Part shown: one piece after another, positions 14,344 to 23,181 of the stretch | Layout of the letters: each line of letters starts with the position of its first letter | Numbering within the stretch: position 1 is the stretch's first letter | Source of the DNA: Blastocatellia bacterium | Lineage (GTDB): Bacteria > Acidobacteriota > Blastocatellia > UBA7656 > JADIYM01 | Reading direction: 5' to 3' | Length of the DNA stretch: 64,000 bases | Assembly: GCA_016705245.1 (NCBI GenBank) | Contig: JADIYM010000005.1 | Location: 280,174-344,173 of the forward strand | Notes under the pieces: generated by a model | Database searches by the model: none | What the model was told of the DNA's origin: nothing | The model's input: the letters and a program-made list of their open reading frames with translations, nothing else | Program-made: the position numbers and the translations under genes

Positions 14344-15477
14344 TCAGTCGTCCGACGGCTTCGGCGGCGATGGAAGCGTGCCGATGTTGAGCGTCGGATC
14401 CGTGACGGAGGGTGTCGGTGGAGTTCCGGGCTCACCGGGTGGCGGGTAGACCTTCGGGCTCGGAGGGCTCTCGAGCACCGGGTCGCTTCCAAGCGTGTGC
14501 GTCGGATGCGCCGGCGGGGGCGCATAACCAGCGCCCACCTTGAAGTTGAACTCGGAGAGCGACTTGAGGGTTCGCGTCATCCTTTCGTTGAGCCCGGTGG
14601 CTGGCAGGCCGTCCCCGTCGAGCTCAGCGATCACGACCGTTATGTTGTCTTCGCCGCCGCGGGAATTGGCGAGATCGACAAGGCGCTGGCAAGCGTCGCG
14701 AAGAGTCGCAGTGGTCAGGATGGCGTCGCGCATCTCGTCCTGCGACACCTTCCCGGAAAGGCCGTCGGAGCAGAAGAGCAGGAAGTCACCGCGGCGGAGC
14801 TCGACGCGCTCGATCGCAACTGCGACCTCGGGTCTAGCACCCATCGCCTGCAGGATCACGTTCTTCTGCGGGTGACTCTCGGCCGCGGACCTCTCGATCA
14901 TCCCGACCTCGACTAGCGACTCGACCATCGACTGGTCGCGCGTCACCTGTCGCATGTGCCCCGCGCGCAGGAGGTACCCTCGAGAGTCGCCCACGTGCGC
15001 GAAAAGCGCGTCCGACCCGATGATCCACGCCGCCACAAGCGTCGCGCCCATGCCCTTGCATTTCGGGTTCGAGTTCGCCTCGTCCCAGATCTCGGAGTTG
15101 ACCTGTTCGACGACGCCTCGCAATGCGTCCTCCGCAACCACGACGGGAGGCGCCTGAAAGAGCCCCTCGCGCAGACTCTCGACGACGATTCGACTGGCGA
15201 CTTCACCGGCCTCGGCACCGCCCATTCCGTCAGAAACCACGAGCAGCGTGCCGCGATCCGAAAGAGCGTGCCCATCGAGAGCCTGTCCCTCGACCTCTCG
15301 ACCGGACGTCACGTCCGCAATCAGGAATCGATCCTCGTTGTTGGTGCGCACCGATCCGACGTCCGAGATTCCGGACAGGGCGACTTTGACATGGGGGGCG
15401 AGCGGTTTGCCGTCCAAAAGTGGACTCCTGATCTGCCGGGGTGACTGGTGATGGACGTCGACGACGCGTGCCCACAT
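14344..15477 (-). CDS. PP2C-family serine/threonine protein phosphatase
   Basis: A 377-residue Mn2+/Mg2+-dependent phosphatase of the PP2C/Stp1 type. Motifs in order: SGISDVGSVRTNNEDRFLI (motif 1, metal Asp), LLVVSDGMGGAEAGEVAS (motif 2), MGATLVAAWI, FAHVGDSRGYLLR, FLLFCSDGLS and GGEDNITVVIAE (last metal Asp). The C-terminal 80 residues are a proline-rich tail (PPPAHPTH..., ending PSPPKPSDD), unlike the catalytic core and perhaps a docking segment. Such phosphatases oppose Hanks-type kinases; no kinase is in the window. It lies 74 bp downstream of dtd on the same strand. In another frame the region past the stop encodes a plausible tail, so the true C-terminus may be longer. Confidence 0.93.
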   Translation of the reverse strand: MWARVVDVHHQSPRQIRSPLLDGKPLAPHVKVALSGISDVGSVRTNNEDRFLIADVTSGREVEGQALDGHALSDRGTLLVVSDGMGGAEAGEVASRIVVESLREGLFQAPPVVVAEDALRGVVEQVNSEIWDEANSNPKCKGMGATLVAAWIIGSDALFAHVGDSRGYLLRAGHMRQVTRDQSMVESLVEVGMIERSAAESHPQKNVILQAMGARPEVAVAIERVELRRGDFLLFCSDGLSGKVSQDEMRDAILTTATLRDACQRLVDLANSRGGEDNITVVIAELDGDGLPATGLNERMTRTLKSLSEFNFKVGAGYAPPPAHPTHTLGSDPVLESPPSPKVYPPPGEPGTPPTPSVTDPTLNIGTLPSPPKPSDD

Positions 15478-15551
15478 TATAGAGGTCGAGGGTGGATTCG
15501 CAACGCGCGGACCTCGCCGAGAGGGCCAATAGGTGAGTGTGCTGATTCTGG

Positions 15552-16007
15552 TCAGCCGCGCGCGCGATCAGGGCTTTCGATGATCAGGGTGACCGGACCG
15601 TCGTTGACGAGATCGACGTCCATCATCGCCTGGAAAACGCCCGTACCGACCTCGAGCCCCCTGGCCTTCGCAATCTCCACGAACCGGTCGTACAGGGCGG
15701 AGGCGAGCTCGGGAGGCGCCGCATCGATAAACGATGGTCGCCGGCCTTTCCGCGTGTCGCCATACAGCGTGAATTGAGAGACGACCAGCAGCCCGCCGCC
15801 GATGTCCTCGAGGCTGAGGTTCATCTTGCCGGCATCGTCGGCGAAAATCCGTAGACCGGCGATCTTGTCGAGCATCCAGGCGGCCTCCGCCTCCGAGTCG
15901 TCGCGCCCCACGCCGAGAAGGACGACGAGCCCGCGTCCGATGCGCCCGGTCACCGCGCCAGCGACGCGAACCTCGGCGCGCGAGACACGCTGGACGACGG
16001 CCCTCAC
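15552..16007 (-). CDS. dtd: D-aminoacyl-tRNA deacylase
   Basis: A 151-residue DTD. It starts MRAVVQRVSRAEVRV and contains the two catalytic-pocket motifs: SQFTLYGDTRKGRRPSF (SQFTLxGD) and VNDGPVTLIIES (the NxGPVT-type cis-Pro motif). It removes D-amino acids, and glycine from tRNA-Ala, for translation quality control in the cytosol. The start is GTG and overlaps the stop of the upstream membrane gene (GTGA), indicating coupled translation at the 3' end of the SLC13-TPR-membrane operon. Length is normal for the family. Confidence 0.96.
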   Translation of the reverse strand: MRAVVQRVSRAEVRVAGAVTGRIGRGLVVLLGVGRDDSEAEAAWMLDKIAGLRIFADDAGKMNLSLEDIGGGLLVVSQFTLYGDTRKGRRPSFIDAAPPELASALYDRFVEIAKARGLEVGTGVFQAMMDVDLVNDGPVTLIIESPDRARG

Positions 16008-16777
16008 GGTTCCTCCGCCTCCGCCATCGGACGGCCCGCGTCAACCGTTTCACCGTCGGCAATGGCCAGCGGGACGATGGCGTCGAGAAGTCGCTGGCGC
16101 TGTCCGTCCGTCAGCGCGTCAGGTCGCGCCAGCAGCTCCTGCAATAGATCGAGACGCGCATCGCGCGGCGGTGACGACGCCCAGAGCCCGACGAGGTACA
16201 TCGCGATGCACGCAAAGGCCGAGTAGCCGGTCGCGCGCGCATACGGCTCGCTCTCGAGCCCGCCGAGCGTAACGCCACGAAGCACCGACTGCACGATCGA
16301 TCTGGCCATCGACTCGCCCGGCTCGAAGAGCGCCGCCAGCAGCATGTACTTGACCACGAACGCCGCCAGCAGGACTCCGCCGAGGCTCAGCACGAGCCGG
16401 TGCGGCTGGATCGAGGACAGCAGTGCATTCCAGAGCACGAGCGCGATGACGATCGCAAACGTGGCGAAGAAGAGCGCGTCCTCGGGCAGAACGGCGTTGA
16501 AGACCTGCACCGTCGCCGCGAAGAGCGTTGCGAGCGTCAGCGCGTTCGACACGTTCTCGACCGGCGCACGGGCAGCACCGAGCCAGTCGCGACCAACATC
16601 GACCAGGCGGGCGCGGACGAGGAGGACGAGCGTCGCCGAAGCAAGCAACAGCGTCGTCAGCGGCGGTGCGACGAAACGCAGGGCGTGATCGGCCGCGGCG
16701 AACCGCAGGCCGCCAAGCAGCGCGACGCCGAGGAAGATGAGCGGCAGACCGAGGTGGCGCAGGAGGAGGCCGTTCAT
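16004..16777 (-). CDS. Six-helix membrane protein with TerB-like cytosolic tail, unknown function
   Basis: A 257-residue protein with about six hydrophobic segments (for example LGLPLIFLGVALLGGLRF, VAPPLTTLLLASATLVLLV, FFATFAIVIALVLWNALL), then a soluble C-terminal tail of about 60 residues. The tail sequence LLDAIVPLAIADGETVD recalls TerB/DUF533-like helical domains, but I am not certain. It is coupled by four-base overlaps to the TPR protein upstream (ATGA) and dtd downstream (GTGA). The family is not recognised. Its place in an operon with a transporter suggests an envelope role. Confidence 0.75.
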   Translation of the reverse strand: MNGLLLRHLGLPLIFLGVALLGGLRFAAADHALRFVAPPLTTLLLASATLVLLVRARLVDVGRDWLGAARAPVENVSNALTLATLFAATVQVFNAVLPEDALFFATFAIVIALVLWNALLSSIQPHRLVLSLGGVLLAAFVVKYMLLAALFEPGESMARSIVQSVLRGVTLGGLESEPYARATGYSAFACIAMYLVGLWASSPPRDARLDLLQELLARPDALTDGQRQRLLDAIVPLAIADGETVDAGRPMAEAEEP

Positions 16778-17283
16778 CGCGGATGCTCCTCTCCGCCGCC
16801 GCCGAAGGGGTTGATGTCGCCAGGCGTCGCGGTCAGACCTTCGCGCAGTCGCTCTCGCAGCTTCTCGGCGGACGTGAATGGCAGAGCAAGCGTCCGATCA
16901 ACGAATGTGAAGGTGTTGTTCGGGGCGTTGGCGAGGCAGCGGTCCACCGCCTCGAGGGCCGCGGTGAATTCGGTGTCGTCATCGTAGACGTGGCCGCGCC
17001 CAAGCTCGTAGTGCGACACAGCCACGAGAAACTGGGTCTGCGGATCCCGCCCGGCCGTATCCGCGCGGCGGAAGCGGTCGATCGCGATGCGGTACTGCTT
17101 GTCGCGCAGCGCGGCGACCGCAAGATCGTATTGCGTCCGGTCCACCTCGTAGAGATTGGCCTGCACGGCGGCGTTCGTCCGCAACTCGGCGATCGATCGC
17201 GGTTGCGTTGCATATAGCCAGACGATGCCGGCGCCAACGACGAGCGTCACGACAATCCCCGTCCACTGGATGGCTCGAGTCAC
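16774..17283 (-). CDS. Membrane-anchored tetratricopeptide-like protein
   Basis: The start is GTG 17283 (VTRAIQWTG), preceded by GGAGGA with 5-nt spacing; the longer open frame upstream lies in the transporter gene. The 169-residue product has one N-terminal signal-anchor helix (IVVTLVVGAGIVWLYA) and a periplasmic helical region with TPR-like repeats (YDLAVAALRDKQYRIAIDRFRRAD; FLVAVSHYELGRG). The C-terminus is short and Gly/Glu-rich (GGGGEEHPR). Probably a scaffold in the periplasm. It lies 14 bp after the SLC13 gene and overlaps the next gene by ATGA. Confidence 0.75.
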   Translation of the reverse strand: MTRAIQWTGIVVTLVVGAGIVWLYATQPRSIAELRTNAAVQANLYEVDRTQYDLAVAALRDKQYRIAIDRFRRADTAGRDPQTQFLVAVSHYELGRGHVYDDDTEFTAALEAVDRCLANAPNNTFTFVDRTLALPFTSAEKLRERLREGLTATPGDINPFGGGGEEHPR

Positions 17284-17297
17284 GGCGGTCCTCCGGC

Positions 17298-19094
17298 CTA
17301 CGGCTTCCAGATCATCGGCACCATGATCATCACGATCGCATAGACGATGAGAGTGAGCCCCGAACCGGCGACGACGAAGTCCCGGAATCGGTATCGACCC
17401 GGGCCGTACGCCATGATGCACGCCGGTTCGAGCGGTGTGAGGAACGAGCACGACGCCGCGTAGGCAACCACCATGACGAGGGTGCGCGGATTGACCCCGA
17501 TGGCGACCGCCGTGTTGATCGCAATCGGCAGGACGACGAGCGCCGACGCCTGGTTCGACATTGGTTGCGTAAGGAAGACCGTGAGGACGAAGAACGCCGT
17601 CATGACCCAGAAGATGCCGTACGGACTAACGTACGACACGACGAGTCCGGCGATGAACGTCGCTGCCTGCGTCTTCTCCATCGCTTCGCCGAACGCGATC
17701 ATGCAGGCGATGAGCACCATCATCTCCCAGTTCACGCCGCGGTAGCCTTCTTCGGGCGTCAGGCAACCGGTCAGGAACATCAGAACCGTCCCGAGCATGA
17801 AGGCGATGGAGAACGGCATGATCTTGAGCGATCCGAGGATGATCACGAACACGAAGATGGCGATGGCGTAGCGAGCGCGGTCTTTCCGGACGAGCATGCT
17901 CGACGGCAACTCGCCAAGCACGATGAAGTTGTTGCGGTCGAGCGCCATGCGGCCAATGGCCTCGCGCGCGCCCTGCACCAGCAGCACGTCGCCGGCGCGG
18001 AGCTTCGTGACGCTCAGCTTGTTTCGCCGAACCCCGCCGTGATGGTTGATCGCGAGGACGGTCAGGTTCTGGCGCTCGCGGAAATGCGAGTCCTTGAGCG
18101 TCCGGCCCACGAGCCACGAACCCGGCACGATGGTGATCTCGGCGAGCTCGACGTCCTTCGAGGTGAGATCCGGATCCTTCAGTTTCACATCTGGCTTGAT
18201 CTCGATGCCGGATGTGTCCTTGATCCGCATGATGTTCGCAACCTTGCCCTCGACGAGCATGAGGTCACCGGCCTCTATGATGAGGTCGGGCCTCGGCGAG
18301 AGAGTGTGCGTCTTGTCGCGGATGATGCCGAGGATGTTCAGATCGAGTTTCTCGCCGATACCAGCGTCGCGGACCGCTCGGCCGACGAGCGCCGAATCCT
18401 CGAGCACGAGCAGTTCGCACAGGTACTCGCGCATCTTGTAGTCGGTCGTCAGCTCGCCGCCCTTGTGGCGCTCCGGAATGATCTTCCGCCCGATCGTGAA
18501 GATGTAGGCCAGTCCGGCGAGCGTGAGCACGATGCCGACCGGCGTCATCTCGAAGAGGCCGATGCTCGCCTGTCCGTAATCCGGCAGTCGTCCCGAAATG
18601 ACCAGATTGGTCGACGTGCCGATGAGCGTGACGGTACCACCGAGGATGATCGAAAAGGCCAGCGGCATCAGGACCCGCGACGGGCTGATCTTCATTCGTT
18701 GCGAGATGCCGACGGCGATCGGAAGGAATACGGCCATCGTGACCGTGTTCGAGATCCAGAACGAGATCGCCGCCGCAACACCAAGCAGGAGCGGAATGAC
18801 CGTCCACGGCCGTTTGGATCCGATCGTGTAGATCCTGTTGCCGATCTCCGCCGTGATGCCGGTCCGGATCAGGCCGGTCGTGAGCATGAAGTCGGCGATG
18901 AGCAGCATGACCGTCTCGTCGCCGAACGCGCCGAGCGCCTGCGAGGGGGTCAGGATCTGAAGGCCGAAGACGCTGGGAACGACGAGCGCAAGCAGCACCA
19001 GCAATCCGACGACGTCAACCGCAAGGAGTTCGGTCGCGAAACAGAAGAGCGCGACGAAGAAGAGGATGAGGACGTATGCGATCTCGGGTGTCAT
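17298..19094 (-). CDS. SLC13-family permease with two RCK_C (TrkA-C) domains
   Basis: A 598-residue DASS/SLC13 transporter. Two halves of membrane helices bracket two soluble TrkA-C domains of about 70-80 residues (CELLVLEDSALVGRAVRDAG...; AEITIVPGSWLVGRTLKDSH...). Each half has the SNT-type substrate loop: FWISNTVTMAVFLPIAV and TQPMSNQASALVVLPIAI. This architecture (SLC13-RCK_C2-SLC13) is common in bacteria and usually annotated for sulfate, phosphate or dicarboxylate; the substrate is not decidable here. Start chosen at ATG 19094 (MTPEIAYVLILFF); an ATG at 19148 is in frame but adds a non-conserved leader. It heads the operon with the TPR, membrane and dtd genes. Confidence 0.9.
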   Translation of the reverse strand: MTPEIAYVLILFFVALFCFATELLAVDVVGLLVLLALVVPSVFGLQILTPSQALGAFGDETVMLLIADFMLTTGLIRTGITAEIGNRIYTIGSKRPWTVIPLLLGVAAAISFWISNTVTMAVFLPIAVGISQRMKISPSRVLMPLAFSIILGGTVTLIGTSTNLVISGRLPDYGQASIGLFEMTPVGIVLTLAGLAYIFTIGRKIIPERHKGGELTTDYKMREYLCELLVLEDSALVGRAVRDAGIGEKLDLNILGIIRDKTHTLSPRPDLIIEAGDLMLVEGKVANIMRIKDTSGIEIKPDVKLKDPDLTSKDVELAEITIVPGSWLVGRTLKDSHFRERQNLTVLAINHHGGVRRNKLSVTKLRAGDVLLVQGAREAIGRMALDRNNFIVLGELPSSMLVRKDRARYAIAIFVFVIILGSLKIMPFSIAFMLGTVLMFLTGCLTPEEGYRGVNWEMMVLIACMIAFGEAMEKTQAATFIAGLVVSYVSPYGIFWVMTAFFVLTVFLTQPMSNQASALVVLPIAINTAVAIGVNPRTLVMVVAYAASCSFLTPLEPACIMAYGPGRYRFRDFVVAGSGLTLIVYAIVMIMVPMIWKP

Positions 19095-19198
19095 GTCGTG
19101 ATCGGGGACCCGGAGAGCATACGACATCCGCTGCACTACCGGAATCACGCGACCGGATGGTCGGGCGTGTCATAATGCGACAGTTTCCCGAGGTATCC

Positions 19199-21322
19199 AT
19201 GAAGCAAATCTGTGCAGTGATCGCCTTCCTCGTCGTGACGGCAGGGCAGGCTCCGGCGTCGAATCCGGATAGATCGATGACGACGGCGAGAGCCGCGCTC
19301 GAGTCAGCGCGCTGCGGAACGGTCGATCACGAGGCAGGGGAGAAGCTCGCGGACGTCGAGTTTCCGGGCATCATTCCAAACCGCGGACTTGCGCCCGAGG
19401 ACTTCGCCGACGGCGGCCTCAAGATCGAGGTCGACCCGTCCATGCTGCTCATCACGGACGATCCCGTTGGAGTCGTCGAGCGGGCGATGCGCAACTGGAC
19501 GATCCCCGGCACGTACATCCGGTTCCAGATCGTCGGCCCGGGCGAGGGCGGGAATCTCATCCACGCCGAGAACATCCGGCAGGCCGCTCGGGCAACCGTC
19601 GGACGGCCCGGCTGGGGCGCCGATGCATTTCTCGACATGATTCTCGACGTGCCCTTCAGCCGCGGAGACGAGTCCCTCGTGGCCGTAATCACGCACGAGA
19701 TGGGCCACTGGCTTGGCTTCGACCACTCGTTTCTCGGCTCGACTGTGATGTTTCCAGTGCTGACCGACCGTATCAACTGGGTGGATCCGGATCAGGCGGT
19801 CAAGGCGATGGTCCGATACGGAGATCAGCCGAATTCGCTGGCCGAGATCCGCGGTCGAGTGACACGTGGCGGCGTCGGTCTCTCGGGAGCCCGAATCAAC
19901 CTGCTCGGATCGAACGGGCGAACCGCGTTCGGCACGTTCGCCGATACGCAGGGCTACTACCACGCAGCGGTTTGCGCGGGGAAGTACCGGATGATCGTCG
20001 ATCCGAACGACGGGCCCGCCGTGGACGGGAACTTCATCGGGACGTACCCCGGCGGACCACTTGACTTCGTGACCGTCGAAGCCGCGGCGGACATCATCGT
20101 CGACGCGGGCGACGTGGAGACGGCGGATCTCGATGTGCCGGTGGGCGGTGACACATCGTTCAAGATCACGACGGCCGAGCCGACGACGTGCTCGCCAGGC
20201 GGTGGAACTCAGGCCGTGTCGATTTACTACGAGGGCGCTGACATCAGCGAGATCGCAAGCGTCGAGGCGTTGAGCGACGACGTCACCATCTTCCAGGTCA
20301 CGAACGTCGGCGGCATCATGGAAGCCTTCTTCGACGTGGATCGCGACGCGCTGCCGGGCCCGCGGGCCTTTCTCGTGCGAAAGACGAACGGGACGTTCAC
20401 GATCGTCCCCGGTGTCGTCGGAATTGTCGCTCCGCTTCGGCTCGAGACACCGCCGTACGCGTTGCCGGCATCTGCGGGTGGGCCGATCGTCGTGTCGTGG
20501 ATCGATCTCGTTCCGCGTGGCTCCGTCGCGCAGTTCGTCGCTAGCGTCTCGCAGGACGGAGGCCAGATCTGGAGTGAAATCGGTCGGGCGACGCCTCAGC
20601 AGTCATCGCTCGAATGGACGCCTGACGCGGAGCTCGAGACGTCGGCGCTGCGGTTCCGGATCGAGGCACTCGATGCGATCGGAGCGGTCCTTGCCGTCGA
20701 CGAGACCATCGCGAACGTAGGACTGGGCCTCCCCGCGCGCGGCGCGCCGGCCGACAGTGGCACTAGATCCGTGCGCATGCTTTCGCCGAATGGCGGAGAA
20801 TCGCTCGTCTCGGGCGACGCCGCGCGCGTCTCGTGGACAGTCGCGAACCCGGACGGCGTCGTCTCGCAGGTCGTCGAGGCGAGCCTGGACGGAGGGCAGC
20901 GCTGGGAGGCGGTCGGCCTCGCGGGCCCGACGGATCGCTCGATCGAATGGACTCCGGACGGCGGGCCCTCCGACAACGTGATCGTTCGCGTGACGGTTAC
21001 CGACTCCAGCGGCGGCGTCGTCTCGGATGCGAGCGACGGCGCTCTGCGATTGAGGGTGCGACCGGCCATCGACAGTGTTTCGGTGAAGGTGAAGGGTGCG
21101 AACCTCGTCCTCAAGATTCGGGGGACTGGGTTTGAACCGGGCGCCGTGGTCCGGATTAATGACGAGGTCGTGGCGGTCCCGACCACCGTCTCCGCATCCG
21201 GCGGGCAGGTCAAGGTGAAGGGTGACGTGGCGGCGCTCCATCTGAAACCGCCCGGCCAGCTGAACCGGATCGTGGTCGAGGTCGACGGACTCGTCTCGTC
21301 CGAAGCAACGTTCGTCCACTAG
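19199..21322 (+). CDS. Secreted metzincin (matrixin-like M10) metalloprotease with Ig-like/IPT domains
   Basis: Starts MKQICAVIAFLVVTAGQAPAS, a signal peptide, with SD GAGG six bases upstream and CATAAT farther up. The catalytic zinc motif is HEMGHWLGFDHS (HExxHxxGxxH) followed by STVMFPVL, the Met-turn. The total of 707 aa continues with a carboxypeptidase-regulatory-like fold (IRGRVTRGGVGLSGARINLL), two Ig-like repeats sharing a DGGQIW/DGGQRW core and an SIEWTPD end, and a C-terminal IPT/TIG-like segment (LVLKIRGTGFEPGAVVRIND). Probably secreted or surface-exposed; the target is unknown. A long frame antisense to the divergent permease is a shadow and was ignored when choosing this start. 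Confidence 0.85.
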   Translation: MKQICAVIAFLVVTAGQAPASNPDRSMTTARAALESARCGTVDHEAGEKLADVEFPGIIPNRGLAPEDFADGGLKIEVDPSMLLITDDPVGVVERAMRNWTIPGTYIRFQIVGPGEGGNLIHAENIRQAARATVGRPGWGADAFLDMILDVPFSRGDESLVAVITHEMGHWLGFDHSFLGSTVMFPVLTDRINWVDPDQAVKAMVRYGDQPNSLAEIRGRVTRGGVGLSGARINLLGSNGRTAFGTFADTQGYYHAAVCAGKYRMIVDPNDGPAVDGNFIGTYPGGPLDFVTVEAAADIIVDAGDVETADLDVPVGGDTSFKITTAEPTTCSPGGGTQAVSIYYEGADISEIASVEALSDDVTIFQVTNVGGIMEAFFDVDRDALPGPRAFLVRKTNGTFTIVPGVVGIVAPLRLETPPYALPASAGGPIVVSWIDLVPRGSVAQFVASVSQDGGQIWSEIGRATPQQSSLEWTPDAELETSALRFRIEALDAIGAVLAVDETIANVGLGLPARGAPADSGTRSVRMLSPNGGESLVSGDAARVSWTVANPDGVVSQVVEASLDGGQRWEAVGLAGPTDRSIEWTPDGGPSDNVIVRVTVTDSSGGVVSDASDGALRLRVRPAIDSVSVKVKGANLVLKIRGTGFEPGAVVRINDEVVAVPTTVSASGGQVKVKGDVAALHLKPPGQLNRIVVEVDGLVSSEATFVH

Positions 21323-21441
21323 ATCAGCGTCTCCTCGAATGGTGCGATCGTCGCCGGCCCCGAGTCGGCCTGACGTCGCGGCGAGTTTATGGAACGAGAC
21401 GAACGTGTGCCGAGTTTGTTACGATGCCAGAGACTGTGCAG

Positions 21442-22287
21442 ATGAAGAGCTCCAGATCAGGGTATACCGCGCGTCTCGTCGGCGTGCTGGCCGTGCTTGC
21501 GGTCGCGTGCAGCGGCGCGCTGGCCCAGGCGCGCGGCATCGGCACGCCGCCGCCTCCCGATGTACAGCACCGCATAGTTGCGCTTGCGAGCGCGAAGCTC
21601 GCGACTGGAGAGGCCAGTTTCGCGCGAGGAGACTTCGAGCACGCCCGCGCCGTCTTCGACGACGCCGTCGATGCTTTCCTCGATTCGGGGTTCGATCTTC
21701 GCTCCGACCCTGAGCTGATGAAGGCGTATCGCGAAACCGTCGCGAAGGTGAATCTCTACACGACGATCGGGGTGAATGCGGAGGGCGACTCGGTTTGGCC
21801 GCTACAGGCATACGAAGCTACGTCGGACGACTTCCGTCTCGAAGACATGCCCACCTCTGAGGACCTCGCGTCGGCCGGTGACCTCGAGGATGCGAAGTTC
21901 CTGGTGCGGGTCGCGGAACTGCAGAGGCGGTTTCAGGAGAAGTTCGGCCGAACGTTCACGTTGACCGGCCGCGACACGCCGGTTCACTCGAGACTCTACG
22001 GTCACGGACGAGCTGTCGACGTCCGGGTGCACGATCTGGCAGCGGCACACGTGCAGTTCATCGTTCAGAATGGTCGTGCGTTGCGGATGCGTGTGCTCGA
22101 CTTCTCGAGCGCCGAACGTGTCGCTTCGCACAACATGCGGGTGATCTCGATGGGACGACCGCTCGATACCCTGTCGACGGGCGTTCACCTGCACCTCAAC
22201 GACTCGCCCCGCTCCGACCGAGCTTACGTCGAGAAGCCCGCCACGAAGTCGTCGGTGCGAGCTGCGATCCAGAACACCGAGCGGTAG
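21442..22287 (+). CDS. Exported protein with a C-terminal peptidase-M15-like fold
   Basis: About 281 residues. The ATG at 21442 gives a clear signal peptide (LVGVLAVLAVACSGALAQA); an in-frame ATG at 21424 also exists, but TACGAT around it looks like a -10 element. The mature N-terminus has a TPR-like helical segment (LATGEASFARGDFEHARAVFDDAVDAFL), also seen at the front of some lytic transglycosylases. The C-terminal half has the pattern LYGHGRAVDVRVHDL ... GVHLHLND, matching the zinc His/Asp and HxH residues of M15-type D-Ala-D-Ala peptidases. Activity is plausible, not proven. No cell-wall genes adjoin it. Confidence 0.6.
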   Translation: MKSSRSGYTARLVGVLAVLAVACSGALAQARGIGTPPPPDVQHRIVALASAKLATGEASFARGDFEHARAVFDDAVDAFLDSGFDLRSDPELMKAYRETVAKVNLYTTIGVNAEGDSVWPLQAYEATSDDFRLEDMPTSEDLASAGDLEDAKFLVRVAELQRRFQEKFGRTFTLTGRDTPVHSRLYGHGRAVDVRVHDLAAAHVQFIVQNGRALRMRVLDFSSAERVASHNMRVISMGRPLDTLSTGVHLHLNDSPRSDRAYVEKPATKSSVRAAIQNTER

Positions 22288-22347
22288 CGAGGGTCCGGGC
22301 GAATCGGGGCGGGTGCGAAAGGGCATTGAAAACGAGCTCTCGTTGGC

Positions 22348-22488
22348 CCAGAACCCCGAGCGAAGCGAGGGGCCGACTGAGGGATGGGAGCTGTTTGTTG
22401 AACGATCTCAGACGGTTGATTTCACCGACCGCTCATTTGCTGTCTGTGGTCAATACGGTCGGCCCCTCGCTTCGCTCGGGGTTCTGGG
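22348..22488. repeat. Family F hairpin (CCCCTCGCTTCGCTCGGGG type)
   Basis: Two perfect 30-31 bp arms face each other (22348-22377 and 22458-22488), built around AGCGAAGCGAGGGG and its complement and ending in CCCAGAAC/GTTCTGGG. The loop is about 80 bases. It occupies most of the 290-bp space before the sigma-factor gene. No other full copy is visible in this window. Confidence 0.85.
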
Positions 22489-22578
22489 TCAATCGGGGCG
22501 GGTGCGGACGGGCCGATTACCGGTGGACACCGCTGCGTTGAGTCGCCTCGGCCTTTGTGCTGAAATGCGGCCCTGACC

Positions 22579-23166
22579 ATGCCCGCCCCGGATTCTTCCA
22601 CTGAGCCCGATCTCATCGAACGATGCCTCTCCGGCGACGACGCTGCCTGGCGGGAGTTGATCGCGAGGTATCAGGGACTAATCTATTCGGTGCCGCGGCG
22701 GATGGGGATGTCGCCGGAGGCATCGGCAGACGTCTTTCAGTGCGTCTGCGTCCTGCTCTACCAGCGTCTCGGATCGATTCGGGACCCCAACAGGCTCGGT
22801 GGCTGGCTGCTGACTACCGCGAGCCGGGAGGCGATCCGCACGTCGCGACGGGCGAAGCGCACCGTTTCGCTCGACAACGGTCGTGACGATGCTGCCGGTT
22901 CCGCCGAGAACGACCTTCCGGACCTTCGCCCCCTCGCCGACGAGGACCGCGAGGCCATCGAGCGCGCTCAGATGCTTCGCTCGGCGCTCGCCGAGATGTC
23001 CGATCGTTGCCGCACGCTGCTCGAGGCCTTCCTGGACGACGAGGAGTCGAACTACCGGGACGTCGCACGGCGCCTCAACATTCCGATCGGCAGCATAGGC
23101 CCGACGCGAGCCCGTTGCTTCTCCAAGCTGAAGGAGTTGCTCGCCGCGCGCGGTCTCGTGCCCTGA
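22579..23166 (+). CDS. ECF-type RNA polymerase sigma factor
   Basis: A 195-residue sigma-70-family protein with only regions 2 and 4. Region 2: DDAAWRELIARYQGLIYSVP...ADVFQCVCVLLYQRLGSIRDPNRLGGWLLTTASREAIR. Region 4: LRSALAEMSDRCRTLLEAFL...NYRDVARRLNIPIGSIGPTRARCFSKLKELL, with SIGPTRARC replacing the usual SVKSRLSRA at the recognition helix. The DVFQCVCVLLYQRL stretch and GPTRAR helix mark a subgroup common in Acidobacteria and Planctomycetes. No anti-sigma gene adjoins it; the next gene is convergent and starts its stop 16 bp away. Promoter targets unknown. Confidence 0.88.
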   Translation: MPAPDSSTEPDLIERCLSGDDAAWRELIARYQGLIYSVPRRMGMSPEASADVFQCVCVLLYQRLGSIRDPNRLGGWLLTTASREAIRTSRRAKRTVSLDNGRDDAAGSAENDLPDLRPLADEDREAIERAQMLRSALAEMSDRCRTLLEAFLDDEESNYRDVARRLNIPIGSIGPTRARCFSKLKELLAARGLVP

Positions 23167-23181
23167 CGCTCCGCCAGCCGT

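Noticed and set aside
17208..19175. Long antisense open frame (655 codons) opposite the SLC13 permease, and similar long frames at 1002-2579, 6753-8252, 9180-11669 and 11679-12857
   Set aside because: High-GC third codon positions leave the opposite strand open. These products are Arg/Asp/His-rich without domains, while the opposite frames show clear families.
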